A stretch of 64,000 nt of DNA from NCBI GenBank assembly GCA_019739215.1, contig JAHHDR010000012.1, positions 1-64,000 of the forward strand, in the 5' to 3' direction. Shown in pieces: positions 54,712-63,869 of the stretch (its first letter is position 1; the number at the start of each line of letters is the position of its first letter). The position numbers and the translations under genes are program-made. The stretch comes from Rhizobium sp. (lineage in GTDB: Bacteria; Pseudomonadota; Alphaproteobacteria; Rhizobiales; Rhizobiaceae). Below the pieces are notes generated by a model, which worked only from the letters and a program-made list of their open reading frames with translations, made no database searches and was not told where the DNA came from.

Positions 54712-55756
54712 TTACTTCAGGTAATCCGGGTAGCCCTGGTCGACGACATTCCAGACCTTGATCTTGCCCGAGATGATGTCGGCCTTGGCCTGTTCGACCT
54801 TTTGGAGATAGGCGGCCGGGATGATATCCTTGGTGTGCTTCATCTCGGAGAGGCCGACGCCGCCTTCCTTGAGGCCATAGGCAATCGTCGTGCCGCCGAG
54901 CTTGGTGCCCTTGGCATATTCCGTGACCACACCCTCGACGGCAACGTCGGTCTTCTTGATCATGGAGGTCAGCACGGCGCCCGGCGCAAGTCCGTCCTGA
55001 TCGCCGTCGACGCCGATGGCGTAATGACCGGCTTCCTTGGCGGCCTCGATGACGCCCATGCCGGTGCCGCCGGCCACCTGGTAGACGATGTCGGCACCCT
55101 GTTCGAAACATGGCCTTGGCCATCTGCTGGCCGAGCGCCGGATCGGCGAAGTTGTTGGAATAGGCGACCTTGACGTCGATGGCGGGATTGACGGACTTGG
55201 CGCCTTCGATGAAGCCGGCGATGAACTTGTCGATACCGGCCGACTTGGTGCCGCCGATCACGCCCAGTACAGGCTCGGCATTGATGCCCTTGATCGAGGT
55301 ATCCGTGGTCACCTGCGCGGCGAGCACGCCGGCGAGATAGGAGCCTTCCTGCTCCTGGAACAGGACGGAGACGATGTTGTCACCCTTCTGGACCTGGTTG
55401 AGGATGGCGAAGGTTGTTTCCGGATAATCCGGGGCCACTTCGACCATCGGCTCGCCATGGGCGTATTCGAGGTCGACGATCAACCCGAATTCGGCGTCGG
55501 CCGCGCGGCGCAGGATGTCCGCAGCCTGGGCCACAACCTCCTTGGACTCGACCGGCTTACCGTCGATGCCGGCAGCCTCGACGCCGCGCTTGAAGCCGGC
55601 ATAGGCGAGGTCGTTGTAGGACTGGTCGCCGAGGCCACCCTGGGCGATGATCAGTGCGGCAGGCTTGACGTCGGCCGCGTAGCTAGCGCTCGCCGTCCGA
55701 AAGGGAACCGAGGCGAGGACCGTGGTGGCCATCATGGTCAGGACTCGTGAATGCAT
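54712..55756 (-). pseudogene. BMP-family nucleoside-binding protein, single frameshift
   Basis: Signal peptide MHSRVLTMMATTVLASVPF to ASYAADV (cleavage about residue 28), then BMP-family sequence (IAQGGLGDQSYNDLAYAGFKRG, core GLGDQSYND; FQEQEGSYLAGVLA). At QQMAKAMF the frame breaks and resumes with a sequence ending VAGGTGMGVIEAAKEAGHYAIG in another frame to the TAA at 54712. One surplus base in the AAA at 55106-55108 (plus strand) explains it; removing it gives 347 residues, full length. Everything else is conserved, so it is likely functional in the cell and mis-sequenced. Confidence 0.85.
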
Positions 55757-55789
55757 CTTGGTTCTCCTGTTTTTCTCTGGTTCCCCGAG

Positions 55790-56504
55790 TCAGGCTGTCT
55801 TGTGAGCCTGGCCCTCGTATGAGTAGTGACGGGCGTCCATAGGTCGCCTCCACCGCATCGAGCGGCGTGCCGTCATCGGCGAAAGTCTGGCGGGGTGACG
55901 GACACAACGACAGTGTCGTCTGCGAGATCGAGAAGCCGCCGCTCCTCTTCATTGGCGAGGCGGGCCAGCAGCCGTTCATTGGCGGTCGCGACCTTCAGGC
56001 CGCTCTCTTCGAAATGTCGGTAGAGCGAGAAATCCGGGGCCTTTGCCACTGCTTCCGTCAGGCCGATGCGCGCGAGCAGCTCAGCCGACAGCGTCGAGCT
56101 ATGCCGTGCGACGGCATGGCCCTCGACGTAGCGGAGACGGTCGAAGAAGATCAGCGGCTCGCCTTCGGAATATGGCAGGCCCGCCACCCACTCTGTCGGC
56201 CGGAACGCCAGGACGCGGTGCGTCGACACATGCCCCGCTGCCTGCACAGCCTCGGGGAACGAAAGAAAGATAGCCCGGCTGGCGCCGCAGCGGGCGCCTC
56301 GGCGACAAAGGTCCCCGCTGCCCTGCTTGCGGACGATGAGGCCGTCCTTCACCAGTTGCTCGACCGCCTTGGCGACCGTGAAACCGGCTGACCTTGTAGT
56401 CTTTGGCCAGAACCGGCTCACTCGGCAGGCGCTCGCCGGCCGGCAGGGTATCGACCATGCCTCCGCAGCCGCTGCGCGATCTGCAGGTAGTAGGGCCTCA
56501 CCAT
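55790..56504 (-). pseudogene. HutC/PhnF-type GntR regulator, multiply frameshifted
   Basis: Reading all three frames gives one HutC-type protein in order: MVRPYYLQIAQRLR, MVDTLPAGERLPSEPVL, FTVAKAVEQLVKDGLIVRKQGSG, TFVAEAP, LRRQPGYL, LSFPEAVQAAGHVSTHR...VVVSVT, RQTFADDGTPLDAVEATY, DARHYSYEGQ. Seven one-base insertions at homopolymers (plus-strand 55837-55838, 55892-55895, 56266-56268, 56292-56294, 56313-56316, 56381-56383, 56460-56461) are needed; 715 minus 7 is 708, exactly 236 codons. HTH and UTRA domains are complete after correction. It lies 33 bp before the BMP gene and probably regulates that operon. Confidence 0.8.
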
Positions 56505-56538
56505 TTTCCGACAGGCGCTTCATGGCATCTTCCAAGGT

Positions 56539-56556
56539 TGTCCAGTCAACTGTACA
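56539..56556. promoter_or_regulatory. 18-bp dyad upstream of the HutC-type gene
   Basis: TGTCCAGTCAACTGTACA is a palindrome of the form TGTnCAGT-NN-ACTGnACA, with one mismatched pair per arm. It lies 35 bp upstream of the HutC-type start, in the 239-bp divergent gap, and has the size and symmetry expected for a HutC-family operator. Confidence 0.5.
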
Positions 56557-56710
56557 GATTAAAAAGTCGGACGCAAGTGGCATCACGCGAATTGTGTTGG
56601 CCGCTGTCGAGATCCGGTTTTTGTGAAACGAGCGGGTCAGGCCGGCATCCCGGCCTCAGCCTTGCCGGCGGGGACTAACCGGCTTGTTGTATTCCTGCAA
56701 TGACGATAAC

Positions 56711-56716
56711 GTATAC
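56711..56716. promoter_or_regulatory. GTATAC site shared with the second importer promoter
   Basis: ACGTATACG surrounds the GTATAC at 56711-56716, 28 bp before the GntR start at 56744; ACGTATACA recurs at 57477-57485 (GTATAC 57479-57484) upstream of the plus-strand importer operon. A short but matching pair, possibly sites of the GntR regulator. Confidence 0.35.
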
Positions 56717-56743
56717 GGGAATTCAGAGAGAAGCCGCAGTTCC

Positions 56744-57446
56744 ATGTCGTCCAATTCAGATCGCGTAGACATCGCCCCACCGCACCTTGCGCCAGGGCCA
56801 TCATCGAGCAGGCGCTGAAAGCCGGCACAAAGCTGCCTGAGGAACGAGATCGGCAGGCATTTTTTCGATGAGCCGAACGCTGGTTCGCGCCGTGCTGGCC
56901 AGATTGCAGGCACAGGGGCTGGTCGATACCTATCACAAGCGCACCGCCACGGTTGCCCAGCCCAGCCTCGAGGAAGCGCGCGACGCCTTCGCAGTCCGCC
57001 GGGCGCTCGAGCGTGAGGTGATGAAGGCGGTGATGAAACGCTGGAGCCCCGCGGTCGAGACCATCCTGCGCGACCATGTGCAGGAAGAGGAAGCCGCCCA
57101 TGCCAAGGGCGACGTGCGCCTTTCGACCCGGCTCGCCGGCGAATTCCATCTCAAGCTCGCGGAACTTTCGGGCAATGCGCTTCTCGAACGCTACCTGTCC
57201 GAGCTCGTCTCCCGCTGCTCGCTGATTCTCGCGATGTACAGCCGGCCGCATTCCAGCGAATGTGCGATCAGCGAACATTCCGGCCTGATCACCGCCCTTA
57301 AGATGGGCGATCTGGCCTCTGCCGAGCACCTGATGGACGAGCATCTCTCCTCGGTCGAAAGCCGCGCCCTGTTTGAGGACGAACTGGCGGCCGAGCCCGA
57401 TCTCGGCTCGATCCTGTCGCGATTTACGAGCCGCGCCACCGCATAG
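56744..57446 (+). pseudogene. GntR-family regulator (FadR subfamily), frameshifted N-terminus
   Basis: From 56868 on, one frame encodes most of an FadR-type regulator (SMSRTLVRAVLARLQAQGLVD and an FCD domain, FHLKLAELSGNALLERYL). The N-terminal 40 codons are split: MSSNSDRVDIA, HRTLRQ, AIIEQALKAGTKLPE, DEIGRHFSMSRT are in different frames. Four surplus bases at 56775-56778, 56795-56797, 56843-56844 and 56860-56865 explain this; 703 minus 4 is 699, exactly 233 codons. After correction the helix-turn-helix is complete. It is divergent from the HutC gene and precedes the second nucleoside importer. Confidence 0.78.
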
Positions 57447-57642
57447 GATCGCGGCCGACCTGCCGCTTTTTCAATCACGTATACACGATTTTGCATTTTA
57501 TGTAGACTTGGCGCGACGAGAAAGGCTCGCCGTCGACTGCGCTTGGAATCTCATCGCAAGTTTTCTCCCAACGAATCCATTGGTCTAACGCTGTCTTGGC
57601 GCATCAGATTTAAGCGCGATACGTTCTGGCATCAATGTTGCA

Positions 57643-57665
57643 TACATGATTATCAAGATCATGTA
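57643..57665. promoter_or_regulatory. Dyad in the leader of the second importer operon
   Basis: TACATGAT (57643-57650) and ATCATGTA (57658-57665) are perfect 8-bp arms with a 7-bp centre, ending 15 bp before the ATPase start at 57681. The 234-bp gap (57447-57680) is otherwise A/T-richer but shows no clear promoter hexamers. Likely a regulator site. Confidence 0.5.
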
Positions 57666-57680
57666 GCCCAGATTTTGCCC

Positions 57681-59252
57681 ATGTCGTCCATGTCGCCATC
57701 GTATACCGAACATCGCCTCGAGCTTCGCGGCATCCGCAAGGCCTATCCGGCCGTGGTTGCCAATGACGGCATCGATCTCAGCGTCAATCCCGGCGAGATC
57801 CATGCGGTCGTCGGCGAAAACGGCGCCGGCAAGTCGACGCTAATGAAGATCATCTATGGCATGGTGCGGCCGGATTCCGGCGAGATCCTGTGGGACGGCC
57901 GCGAGGTCTCGATCGCAACGCCGGCCGATGCACAGAAGCTCGGTATCGGCATGGTGTTCCAGCATTTCGCGCTTTTCGACACGTTGACTGTGGCGGAAAA
58001 CATTGCGCTCGCCCTACCCGGCAAGCCTAATATCGCAACGCTGTCGAAGCGGATTGTCGAGGTCGCGGCCCGTTACGGCCTGCCGGTCGAGCCGGGACGA
58101 CACATCTACACGATGTCGGTCGGCGAGCGGCAGCGGGTCGAGATCATCCGCGCGCTGCTGCAGAATCCACGCCTGCTGATCCTCGACGAGCCGACTTCGG
58201 TGCTGACGCCACAGGCCGTGGCGACACTGTTCGTCACCCTGCGCCAGATCGCGGCCGAGGGCTGCAGCATTCTCTATATCAGCCACAAGCTCATTGAAAT
58301 CCGCGACCTCTGCCATAAGGCGACGATCCTGCGCGGTGGCCGCGTCACCGGCGTCTGCGATCCCCGCCAGGAAAGCCCCGCCTCGATGGCGCGGCTGATG
58401 ATCGGCGCCGATCTTCCCGAATACAGGCATCGCACCGACATCTCGACCGGCAAGACGCGCCTTCAGGTCTCCAACCTGACGCTCGCCATGAACGACCCCT
58501 TCGGGACCGCGCTTGCCGGCATCGGCTTTGTCGTTCACGGCGGCGAGATCCTCGGCATAGCCGGGGTCTCCGGCAACGGACAGCAGGAACTACTGGCCGC
58601 TCTTTCGGGCGAGACACCGCTCTCAAGGGCTGACACGATCACCATCGAAGGCAGGCCCGCCGCTCATCTCGATCCTGCCGGACGGCGCGGACTTGGTCTC
58701 TGCTCGGTGCCGGAGGATCGGTTGAAGCAGGGGTCGGTTCCCTCACTACCGCTTTCCGAGAACGTGCTGCTGACCGCCAATCGCGGCGGCGCGGTGCAGG
58801 GTGGCCTGATCCGCTTCGATCGCGTCACCGCCTTTGCCGAACGCTGCATTGCGGCCTTCGACGTCCGTACGCCGGGGCCGAAGGCACGCGCCGGCAGCCT
58901 GTCCGGCGGCAACCTGCAGAAATTCATCATCGGCCGCGAGATCCTGCAGGAACCCGGCGTGCTGGTCGTGTCCCAGCCAACCTGGGGCGTCGATGTCGGC
59001 GCCGCGCTGGTGATCCGCCAGGCGCTGCTCGATCTACGCGATCGCGGTGCGGCCATCGTCGCCATTTCGGAGGAACTCGACGAACTCTTCGAGATCGCCG
59101 ACCGCATCGCGGTCATCGCCGCCGGGCGCCTCACGGAGGCGGAGCCCGTGGCCAAAGCGAGCCGCGACGCGATCGGCCTCGCCATGTCGGGTGAACGGCG
59201 CCAGGAGCCCGGTGCCACTGCCGCCGGGAAGGAGCCAGCGCATGCGCTTTGA
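57681..59252 (+). CDS. Nucleoside/nucleobase ABC importer ATPase (double domain, second system)
   Basis: 523 residues from ATG 57681 (57690 also possible). First domain: Walker A GENGAGKST (about 46-54), Q-loop FQHFALFDTLT, signature SVGERQRVEIIRAL and LLILDEPTSVLT. FQHFALFD and SVGERQRVEI are typical of the BMP-associated ATPases. Second domain: GVSGNGQQEL, LSGGNLQKFIIGREI and VVSQPTWGVD. It starts the operon of permeases and binding protein. Confidence 0.92.
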   Translation: MSSMSPSYTEHRLELRGIRKAYPAVVANDGIDLSVNPGEIHAVVGENGAGKSTLMKIIYGMVRPDSGEILWDGREVSIATPADAQKLGIGMVFQHFALFDTLTVAENIALALPGKPNIATLSKRIVEVAARYGLPVEPGRHIYTMSVGERQRVEIIRALLQNPRLLILDEPTSVLTPQAVATLFVTLRQIAAEGCSILYISHKLIEIRDLCHKATILRGGRVTGVCDPRQESPASMARLMIGADLPEYRHRTDISTGKTRLQVSNLTLAMNDPFGTALAGIGFVVHGGEILGIAGVSGNGQQELLAALSGETPLSRADTITIEGRPAAHLDPAGRRGLGLCSVPEDRLKQGSVPSLPLSENVLLTANRGGAVQGGLIRFDRVTAFAERCIAAFDVRTPGPKARAGSLSGGNLQKFIIGREILQEPGVLVVSQPTWGVDVGAALVIRQALLDLRDRGAAIVAISEELDELFEIADRIAVIAAGRLTEAEPVAKASRDAIGLAMSGERRQEPGATAAGKEPAHAL

Positions 59253-60333
59253 ACCGCGTCCGAAACCCTCCAGCCTGATGGTGCTGATGTCGCCTGTCCT
59301 CGCGATCACGCTGACTTCCATCGTCGCGATGGTGATCTTCGCCTCCGCCGGCCTCAACCCCTTCGAGGCGCTTGTCACCTTCCTCACGGCGCCCTTGGTC
59401 GATCTCTATGGACTGGGCGAATTGCTGATCAAGGCAGCGCCGCTGGTTCTGATTGGTATCGGTCTCGCCATCGGCTTCAAGGCGGGCGTGTGGAATGTCG
59501 GCGCCGAGGGGCAACTGACCTCAGGGGTGATCTTCGCCGGCTATGTCGCGCTGAAATTCGGACCGGGCGGCGGGTTCTGGGTCCTGCCAGCGATGGTCGT
59601 GGCCGGTGCCATCGGCGGCATGGTCTGGGCGGCGATCCCGGCGGTTCTCCGCATCCTGTTCAATGCCAGCGAAATCCTCGTCAGCCTGATGCTGAACTAT
59701 GTCGCGGCACTGTGGCTGTCCTGGCTGATCTTCGGCCTGTGGCGCGATCCCGGCGGCTTCAACTTCCCGCAGTCCGAACCGCTCGCGCCCGCCGCACTCT
59801 TCCCCGTGCTGATCGAGAACACCCGCGCCAATATCAGCGTGCTCTTCGCGCTCGTGGCCGTCGTGCTGGGCTGGCTGTTCATGAGCCGCAGCTTCGCGGG
59901 CTTCCAGCTCAAGGTGACAGGCCTGTCCGAGGGCGCGGCGCGCTATGCCGGCTTCAGTGTCCGGCGCGCGGTGCTGATCGGCATGCTGGCAAGCGGTGCT
60001 GCCGCCGGCATCGCAGGCGTGGGCGAGATCGCCGGGCCGCTGGGCCAGATCTTCCCGACCGCCTCGCCCGGCTATGGCTATGCCGCGATCATCGTCGCCT
60101 TCCTCGGCCGGCTGCACCCTGTCGGTATCCTGTTTTCCGGCCTGCTGATGGCGCTGCTCTATCTCGCGGGCGATCTCGCGCAGATGTCGCTCGGCATGCC
60201 GTCCTCGATCACCGGCCTCTTGCAGAGCACGCTGCTGTTCTTCCTGCTCACCACTGACGTTTTCATCCAGTACCGCATCCGCTTCCAGCCATCGAAGAAG
60301 GAACCTTTGAGCCAGCAGGGAGCATCGACCTGA
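59242..60333 (+). CDS. Nucleoside-type ABC permease 1 (second system)
   Basis: 363 residues from ATG 59242, overlapping the ATPase end by 11 bp and preceded by GGAAGGAG. KAGVWNVGAEGQLTSGVI (core WNVGAEGQ) and YAAIIVAFLGRLHPVGIL (core AFLGRLHP) match the NupP-type permeases. About ten membrane segments. Confidence 0.92.
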   Translation: MRFEPRPKPSSLMVLMSPVLAITLTSIVAMVIFASAGLNPFEALVTFLTAPLVDLYGLGELLIKAAPLVLIGIGLAIGFKAGVWNVGAEGQLTSGVIFAGYVALKFGPGGGFWVLPAMVVAGAIGGMVWAAIPAVLRILFNASEILVSLMLNYVAALWLSWLIFGLWRDPGGFNFPQSEPLAPAALFPVLIENTRANISVLFALVAVVLGWLFMSRSFAGFQLKVTGLSEGAARYAGFSVRRAVLIGMLASGAAAGIAGVGEIAGPLGQIFPTASPGYGYAAIIVAFLGRLHPVGILFSGLLMALLYLAGDLAQMSLGMPSSITGLLQSTLLFFLLTTDVFIQYRIRFQPSKKEPLSQQGAST

Positions 60334-61253
60334 TGGACCAGATCCTTCCGATCCTCGTCGCCACGCTCATTGCCGGCACGCCGCTGGTCTATGCCGCGCT
60401 CGGCGAACTCGTGGTCGAGCGTGCGGGTGTGCTCAACATGGGCGTCGAGGGCATGATGGTGATCGGCGCCGTCATCGCCTTCATCGTGATGATGGCGTCA
60501 GGCAGCCTTTTCCTCGCGGTTCTGGCGGCCATGCTCGCGGCGACGCTGCTGGCCTTCATGTTTGCGGTGCTCACCGTGAGCTTCCGTGCCAACCAGGTCG
60601 CGGTCGGGCTGGCGCTCACGATCTTCGGCACCAGCCTCGCCTCCTTCATCGGCAAGTCCTATATCGGCATGGCGATCGTGATGGAACCGTCGCCGGTCTC
60701 GGCATTCGCGGCCAGGATCCCGCTTGTCGGCGCCGTGCTTGGCCAGCTTCATCCGCTGGTCTGGTTCTCCTGGATTTTTGCGGCCGGCGTCTGGTGTTTC
60801 CTGCAGAAGACCCGCACGGGCCTCATTGTCCGCGCCGTCGGGGAATCCCCGACCTCGGCCCATGCGCTCGGCTATCCCGTCAACCGCATACGCTATCTGG
60901 CGGTGCTGTTCGGCGGCGCGGCCGCGGGTGTTGCCGGCGCCTATGTCTCGATCATCTACACCTCGCTCTGGACCGAAGGCCTGATCGCCGGCCGCGGCTG
61001 GATCGCGGTGGCGCTCGTGGTCTTCGCCACATGGCGGCCGATCCGCTGCTTTCTCGGCGCCTACCTGTTCGGCGGCGCCACCATCGCCCAGCTCTTCGCC
61101 CAGAGCGCCGGCATCAGCCTGCCGTCCGAACTGATGAGTGCGCTCCCCTATCTCGTGACCATCATCGTGCTGGTGCTGATCTCGCGCAATGCCGCGGTAA
61201 TGCGCCTCAACGTGCCCGCTTCCCTCGGCAAACCATTTGCCGCCGAGGGCTGA
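60333..61253 (+). CDS. Nucleoside-type ABC permease 2 (second system)
   Basis: 306 residues, ATG in TGATG overlap with permease 1. LGELVVERAGVLNMGVEGMMVIGA (core GVLNMGVEG) and the RGWIAVALVVFATWRPIRC loop (core ALVVFATWRP) identify the NupQ-type. Completes the channel of the importer. Confidence 0.92.
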   Translation: MDQILPILVATLIAGTPLVYAALGELVVERAGVLNMGVEGMMVIGAVIAFIVMMASGSLFLAVLAAMLAATLLAFMFAVLTVSFRANQVAVGLALTIFGTSLASFIGKSYIGMAIVMEPSPVSAFAARIPLVGAVLGQLHPLVWFSWIFAAGVWCFLQKTRTGLIVRAVGESPTSAHALGYPVNRIRYLAVLFGGAAAGVAGAYVSIIYTSLWTEGLIAGRGWIAVALVVFATWRPIRCFLGAYLFGGATIAQLFAQSAGISLPSELMSALPYLVTIIVLVLISRNAAVMRLNVPASLGKPFAAEG

Positions 61254-61300
61254 GAATGAATGCCGCCAGTAAACCAACCTAACAACAAGAGGGAACCGAC

Positions 61301-62401
61301 ATGACAGCATTTTCCAGACGCGACTTTCTCAAGACCAGCGCCGCCGCCACATTGGCTCTTGGTGCCGGAACCCGCCCGCTCTTCGCCGCCGAGGAGCCGC
61401 TCAAGGTCGGCGTCATCCACATGGGCGCCATCTCGGACACCGGCTGGGAATATTTCCAGGCCAATGCCTGGCGGTCGCTCGAGAAGGAATTCGGCGACAA
61501 GGTCAAGGTGACGGTGCTCGAGAACATCGCCCAGATCCAGGATTGCGAGCGGCTGTTCCGCCAGCTCTCCTCGCAGGGCAACAAGCTGATCTTCGGTACG
61601 ACCTTCTCGCAATATGCCTCGCTGAAGAAGCTGGCGCCGATGATGCCGAACTCGCATTTCGAATGCTGCGCCGGCATCGAGGCGGGCAACAATCTCGGCG
61701 TCTTCGAAGCCCGCCACTATGAAGGCACCTATCTTACCGGCATCGCCGCCGGCCGCATGACCAAGACCAACGTGCTCGGCTGGGTCGGCGCCTTCCCGGT
61801 GCCGCAGGTCATCTACAGTCTCAACGCCTTCCTGCTCGGCGCCCGCTCGGTCAATCCAGACGTCACGCTCAAGGTGGTCTGGGCCAATGCCTGGGTCGAT
61901 CCGGGCAAGGAGAAGGACGCCGTCGCGGCCCTCATCGCCCAGGGCGCCGACGTGCTGTCGGGCAGCCCGAACACGCCGGTCCAGGGCCTGGCCGCCGAGG
62001 AAAAGGGTGTCTGGTCGATCGGCTCGACAGGCGACTTCTCGGCTTACGTCAAGAAGAAGCAGCTCGTATCCTTTGAACTCGACTGGAGTGCCGCCCATAT
62101 CAACGCCGCCAAGGGCGTCATGGCCGGTAACTGGAAGCCGGAAAGCCGCTGGCTCGGCCTCGGGCCCGGGGGTTATGTCAAGATGACGACCAGCAGCGCA
62201 GAGCTCCCCGAATCCGTCGCGGCCGAAATGAAGGCCGCGGAAGCCGACATCATTTCCGGCAAGCTCAAGCCCTTCACCGGCGAGATCAAGGACCAGGCCG
62301 GTACCGTTAAGGTCGCGAAAGGCCAGGAAATGGCCGATGCCGACATCAAGGGCATGACCTGGCTGATCGAGGGCGTGCAGGGGACGCTGCCGCAGAACTG
62401 A
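61301..62401 (+). CDS. BMP-family binding protein, Tat-exported
   Basis: 366 residues. The N-terminus SRRDFLKTSAAATLALGAG is a twin-arginine signal, unlike the Sec-type BMP protein of the first system. The mature part is BMP/Med-like: GVIHMGAISDTGWEYFQ, FEARHYEGTYLTGIAAGRMTK (core YEGTYLTGIAAG) and GSTGDFSAY. It probably binds a nucleoside or nucleobase; the following cytosine-deaminase-like gene suggests a pyrimidine- or triazine-like base. Confidence 0.9.
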   Translation: MTAFSRRDFLKTSAAATLALGAGTRPLFAAEEPLKVGVIHMGAISDTGWEYFQANAWRSLEKEFGDKVKVTVLENIAQIQDCERLFRQLSSQGNKLIFGTTFSQYASLKKLAPMMPNSHFECCAGIEAGNNLGVFEARHYEGTYLTGIAAGRMTKTNVLGWVGAFPVPQVIYSLNAFLLGARSVNPDVTLKVVWANAWVDPGKEKDAVAALIAQGADVLSGSPNTPVQGLAAEEKGVWSIGSTGDFSAYVKKKQLVSFELDWSAAHINAAKGVMAGNWKPESRWLGLGPGGYVKMTTSSAELPESVAAEMKAAEADIISGKLKPFTGEIKDQAGTVKVAKGQEMADADIKGMTWLIEGVQGTLPQN

Positions 62402-62422
62402 GTGAAAGGTGGGGGGTGAGAT

Positions 62423-62632
62423 TTCACCCCTCACCAAGCGCGCCCATGCATCCGACTTCGTCTCATGCGGGCTTGCTATCCTCTCCCACAGGGGGAGAGG
62501 TAGGGTGGCGCACGCTCGACCTTCGCTTGAGGCACCATAGGCGCCACGAGTCTACCTCTCCCCCTGTGGGAGAGGATACGCAGGCCGCGAGAGGCGAAGC
62601 CGATCGATTGGCCGAAGTTGGTGAGGGGTGAA
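62423..62632. repeat. Rhizobial-type intergenic palindromic repeat element
   Basis: Two nested perfect inverted repeats fill the gap between the BMP gene and the amidohydrolase gene. Outer: TTCACCCCTCACCAA (62423-62437) with TTGGTGAGGGGTGAA (62618-62632). Inner: a 27-bp arm at 62477-62503, itself palindromic around CTCTCCCAC/GGGGGAGAGG, and its exact reverse complement at 62552-62578. It resembles the RIME-like mosaic elements frequent between genes in rhizobia. It may act as a transcription attenuator or mRNA processing site within the operon. Confidence 0.75.
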
Positions 62633-62675
62633 CCCCACACCAGCCAAACAAGAAGACAGACCAAGGGAGACCCCG

Positions 62676-63869
62676 GTGACCGACATACTCTTCACCAACG
62701 CAAGGCTGGCCGACGGCACACTCGACGACATCGCCGTCTCCGCCGGCCGCATCACCGCCATCACGCCGGCCGGCTCCGGCGCGGACGCCACCAACAAGGT
62801 CGACATCGCCGGCCACCTCCTCGTTCCGAGCTTCGTCGAAGGCCACATCCACCTCGACACCAGCTTCTACGGCGACAAATGGATCCCGCACAAACCCTGC
62901 ACCAACGGTTTCGACGTCCACGAACGCGTCGCCTTCCAGGCGCAGAACATCGCCACTGCCGCGCCGATGGACAAGCGGGCGCGCGACCAGCTCGACCTCT
63001 GCATTGCCAACGGCACCGTTCAGATGCGCAGCCATGTCATGGTCGATGGCTCGGTCGGGCTGACATCGCTCGAGACGATCCTGAAGGTGCGCGAAGACTA
63101 CAAGGACCTCATCGACATCCAACTCGTCGCCTTCCCCCAGAGCGGCATTCTCAAGAGCCCCGGAACGCCTGAACTGATGGACGAGGCGATCGGCATGGGT
63201 GCCGATCTGGTCGGCGGCCTCGATCCGCTGTCCTTCGACCGCGATATCAAGGGCCATCTCGACGTTGTGTTCGGCATAGCGGAAAAGCGCGGCGTCGATG
63301 TCGATATCCATCTCCACGACGCCGGAACGATGGGCGCGATGACGATCGAGGAGATCTGCGCGCGGACGACCGCGCTCGGCATGCAGGGTCATGTCGCCGT
63401 CAGCCATGCCTATGGTCTCGGCGATCTCGGCCTTGACCCGATGAAGAAGATCGCCGCCCTGATCGCGAAGAGCGGCGTCTCGATCATGACCAATGCGCCC
63501 GGCAACCACAATTTCCCTCCCGTCGCGCTGCTCCGTGCAGCCGGCGTCACGGTGTTCTCCGGCAGCGACAACATCCGCGATTCCTGGTGGCCGTTCGGCG
63601 ACGGCGACATGCTGCGCCGGGCCGAGATCATCGCCTACCGCTCCGGCTTCTACACCGATCCGGAGCTGGCAGCGGCCTTCGACGTGGTGACGTCGGCCGG
63701 CGCCAGGGCGCTCAGGCTCGAAGGCTACAGCATCGCCGTCGGCGCCAGGGCCGATTTCGTTACGCTCGGCGCAGAGCACGTGCCGGAAGCGGTCGTGGCC
63801 ATTCCCAAGCCGCGCCGCGTCTTCCGGCAGGGCAAGCTGGTGGCCGAGAACGGTGCCGTGATCCGCTGA
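62676..63869 (+). CDS. Cytosine-deaminase-like metal-dependent amidohydrolase
   Basis: 397 residues from GTG 62676 after AAGGGAGA; the frame opens earlier in the repeat. Metal-site motifs: FVEGHIHLDTSF, HLHDAGTMGA, VSHAYGLGDL and GSDNIRDSWWPFGDGDML, the pattern of the cytosine deaminase/N-isopropylammelide hydrolase subgroup. It would remove an amino or amide group from an imported nitrogen ring. It lies in the importer operon after the repeat and is followed with a 1-bp overlap by a gamma-glutamyltransferase gene. Confidence 0.88.
   Translation: MTDILFTNARLADGTLDDIAVSAGRITAITPAGSGADATNKVDIAGHLLVPSFVEGHIHLDTSFYGDKWIPHKPCTNGFDVHERVAFQAQNIATAAPMDKRARDQLDLCIANGTVQMRSHVMVDGSVGLTSLETILKVREDYKDLIDIQLVAFPQSGILKSPGTPELMDEAIGMGADLVGGLDPLSFDRDIKGHLDVVFGIAEKRGVDVDIHLHDAGTMGAMTIEEICARTTALGMQGHVAVSHAYGLGDLGLDPMKKIAALIAKSGVSIMTNAPGNHNFPPVALLRAAGVTVFSGSDNIRDSWWPFGDGDMLRRAEIIAYRSGFYTDPELAAAFDVVTSAGARALRLEGYSIAVGARADFVTLGAEHVPEAVVAIPKPRRVFRQGKLVAENGAVIR

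Noticed and set aside
55790-56504. HutC-type gene read as a naturally decayed pseudogene
   Set aside because: All seven defects are +1 homopolymer insertions and the corrected length is exactly divisible by three with full domain conservation; the pattern points to sequence error, although the feature type is kept as pseudogene because the given sequence is broken.
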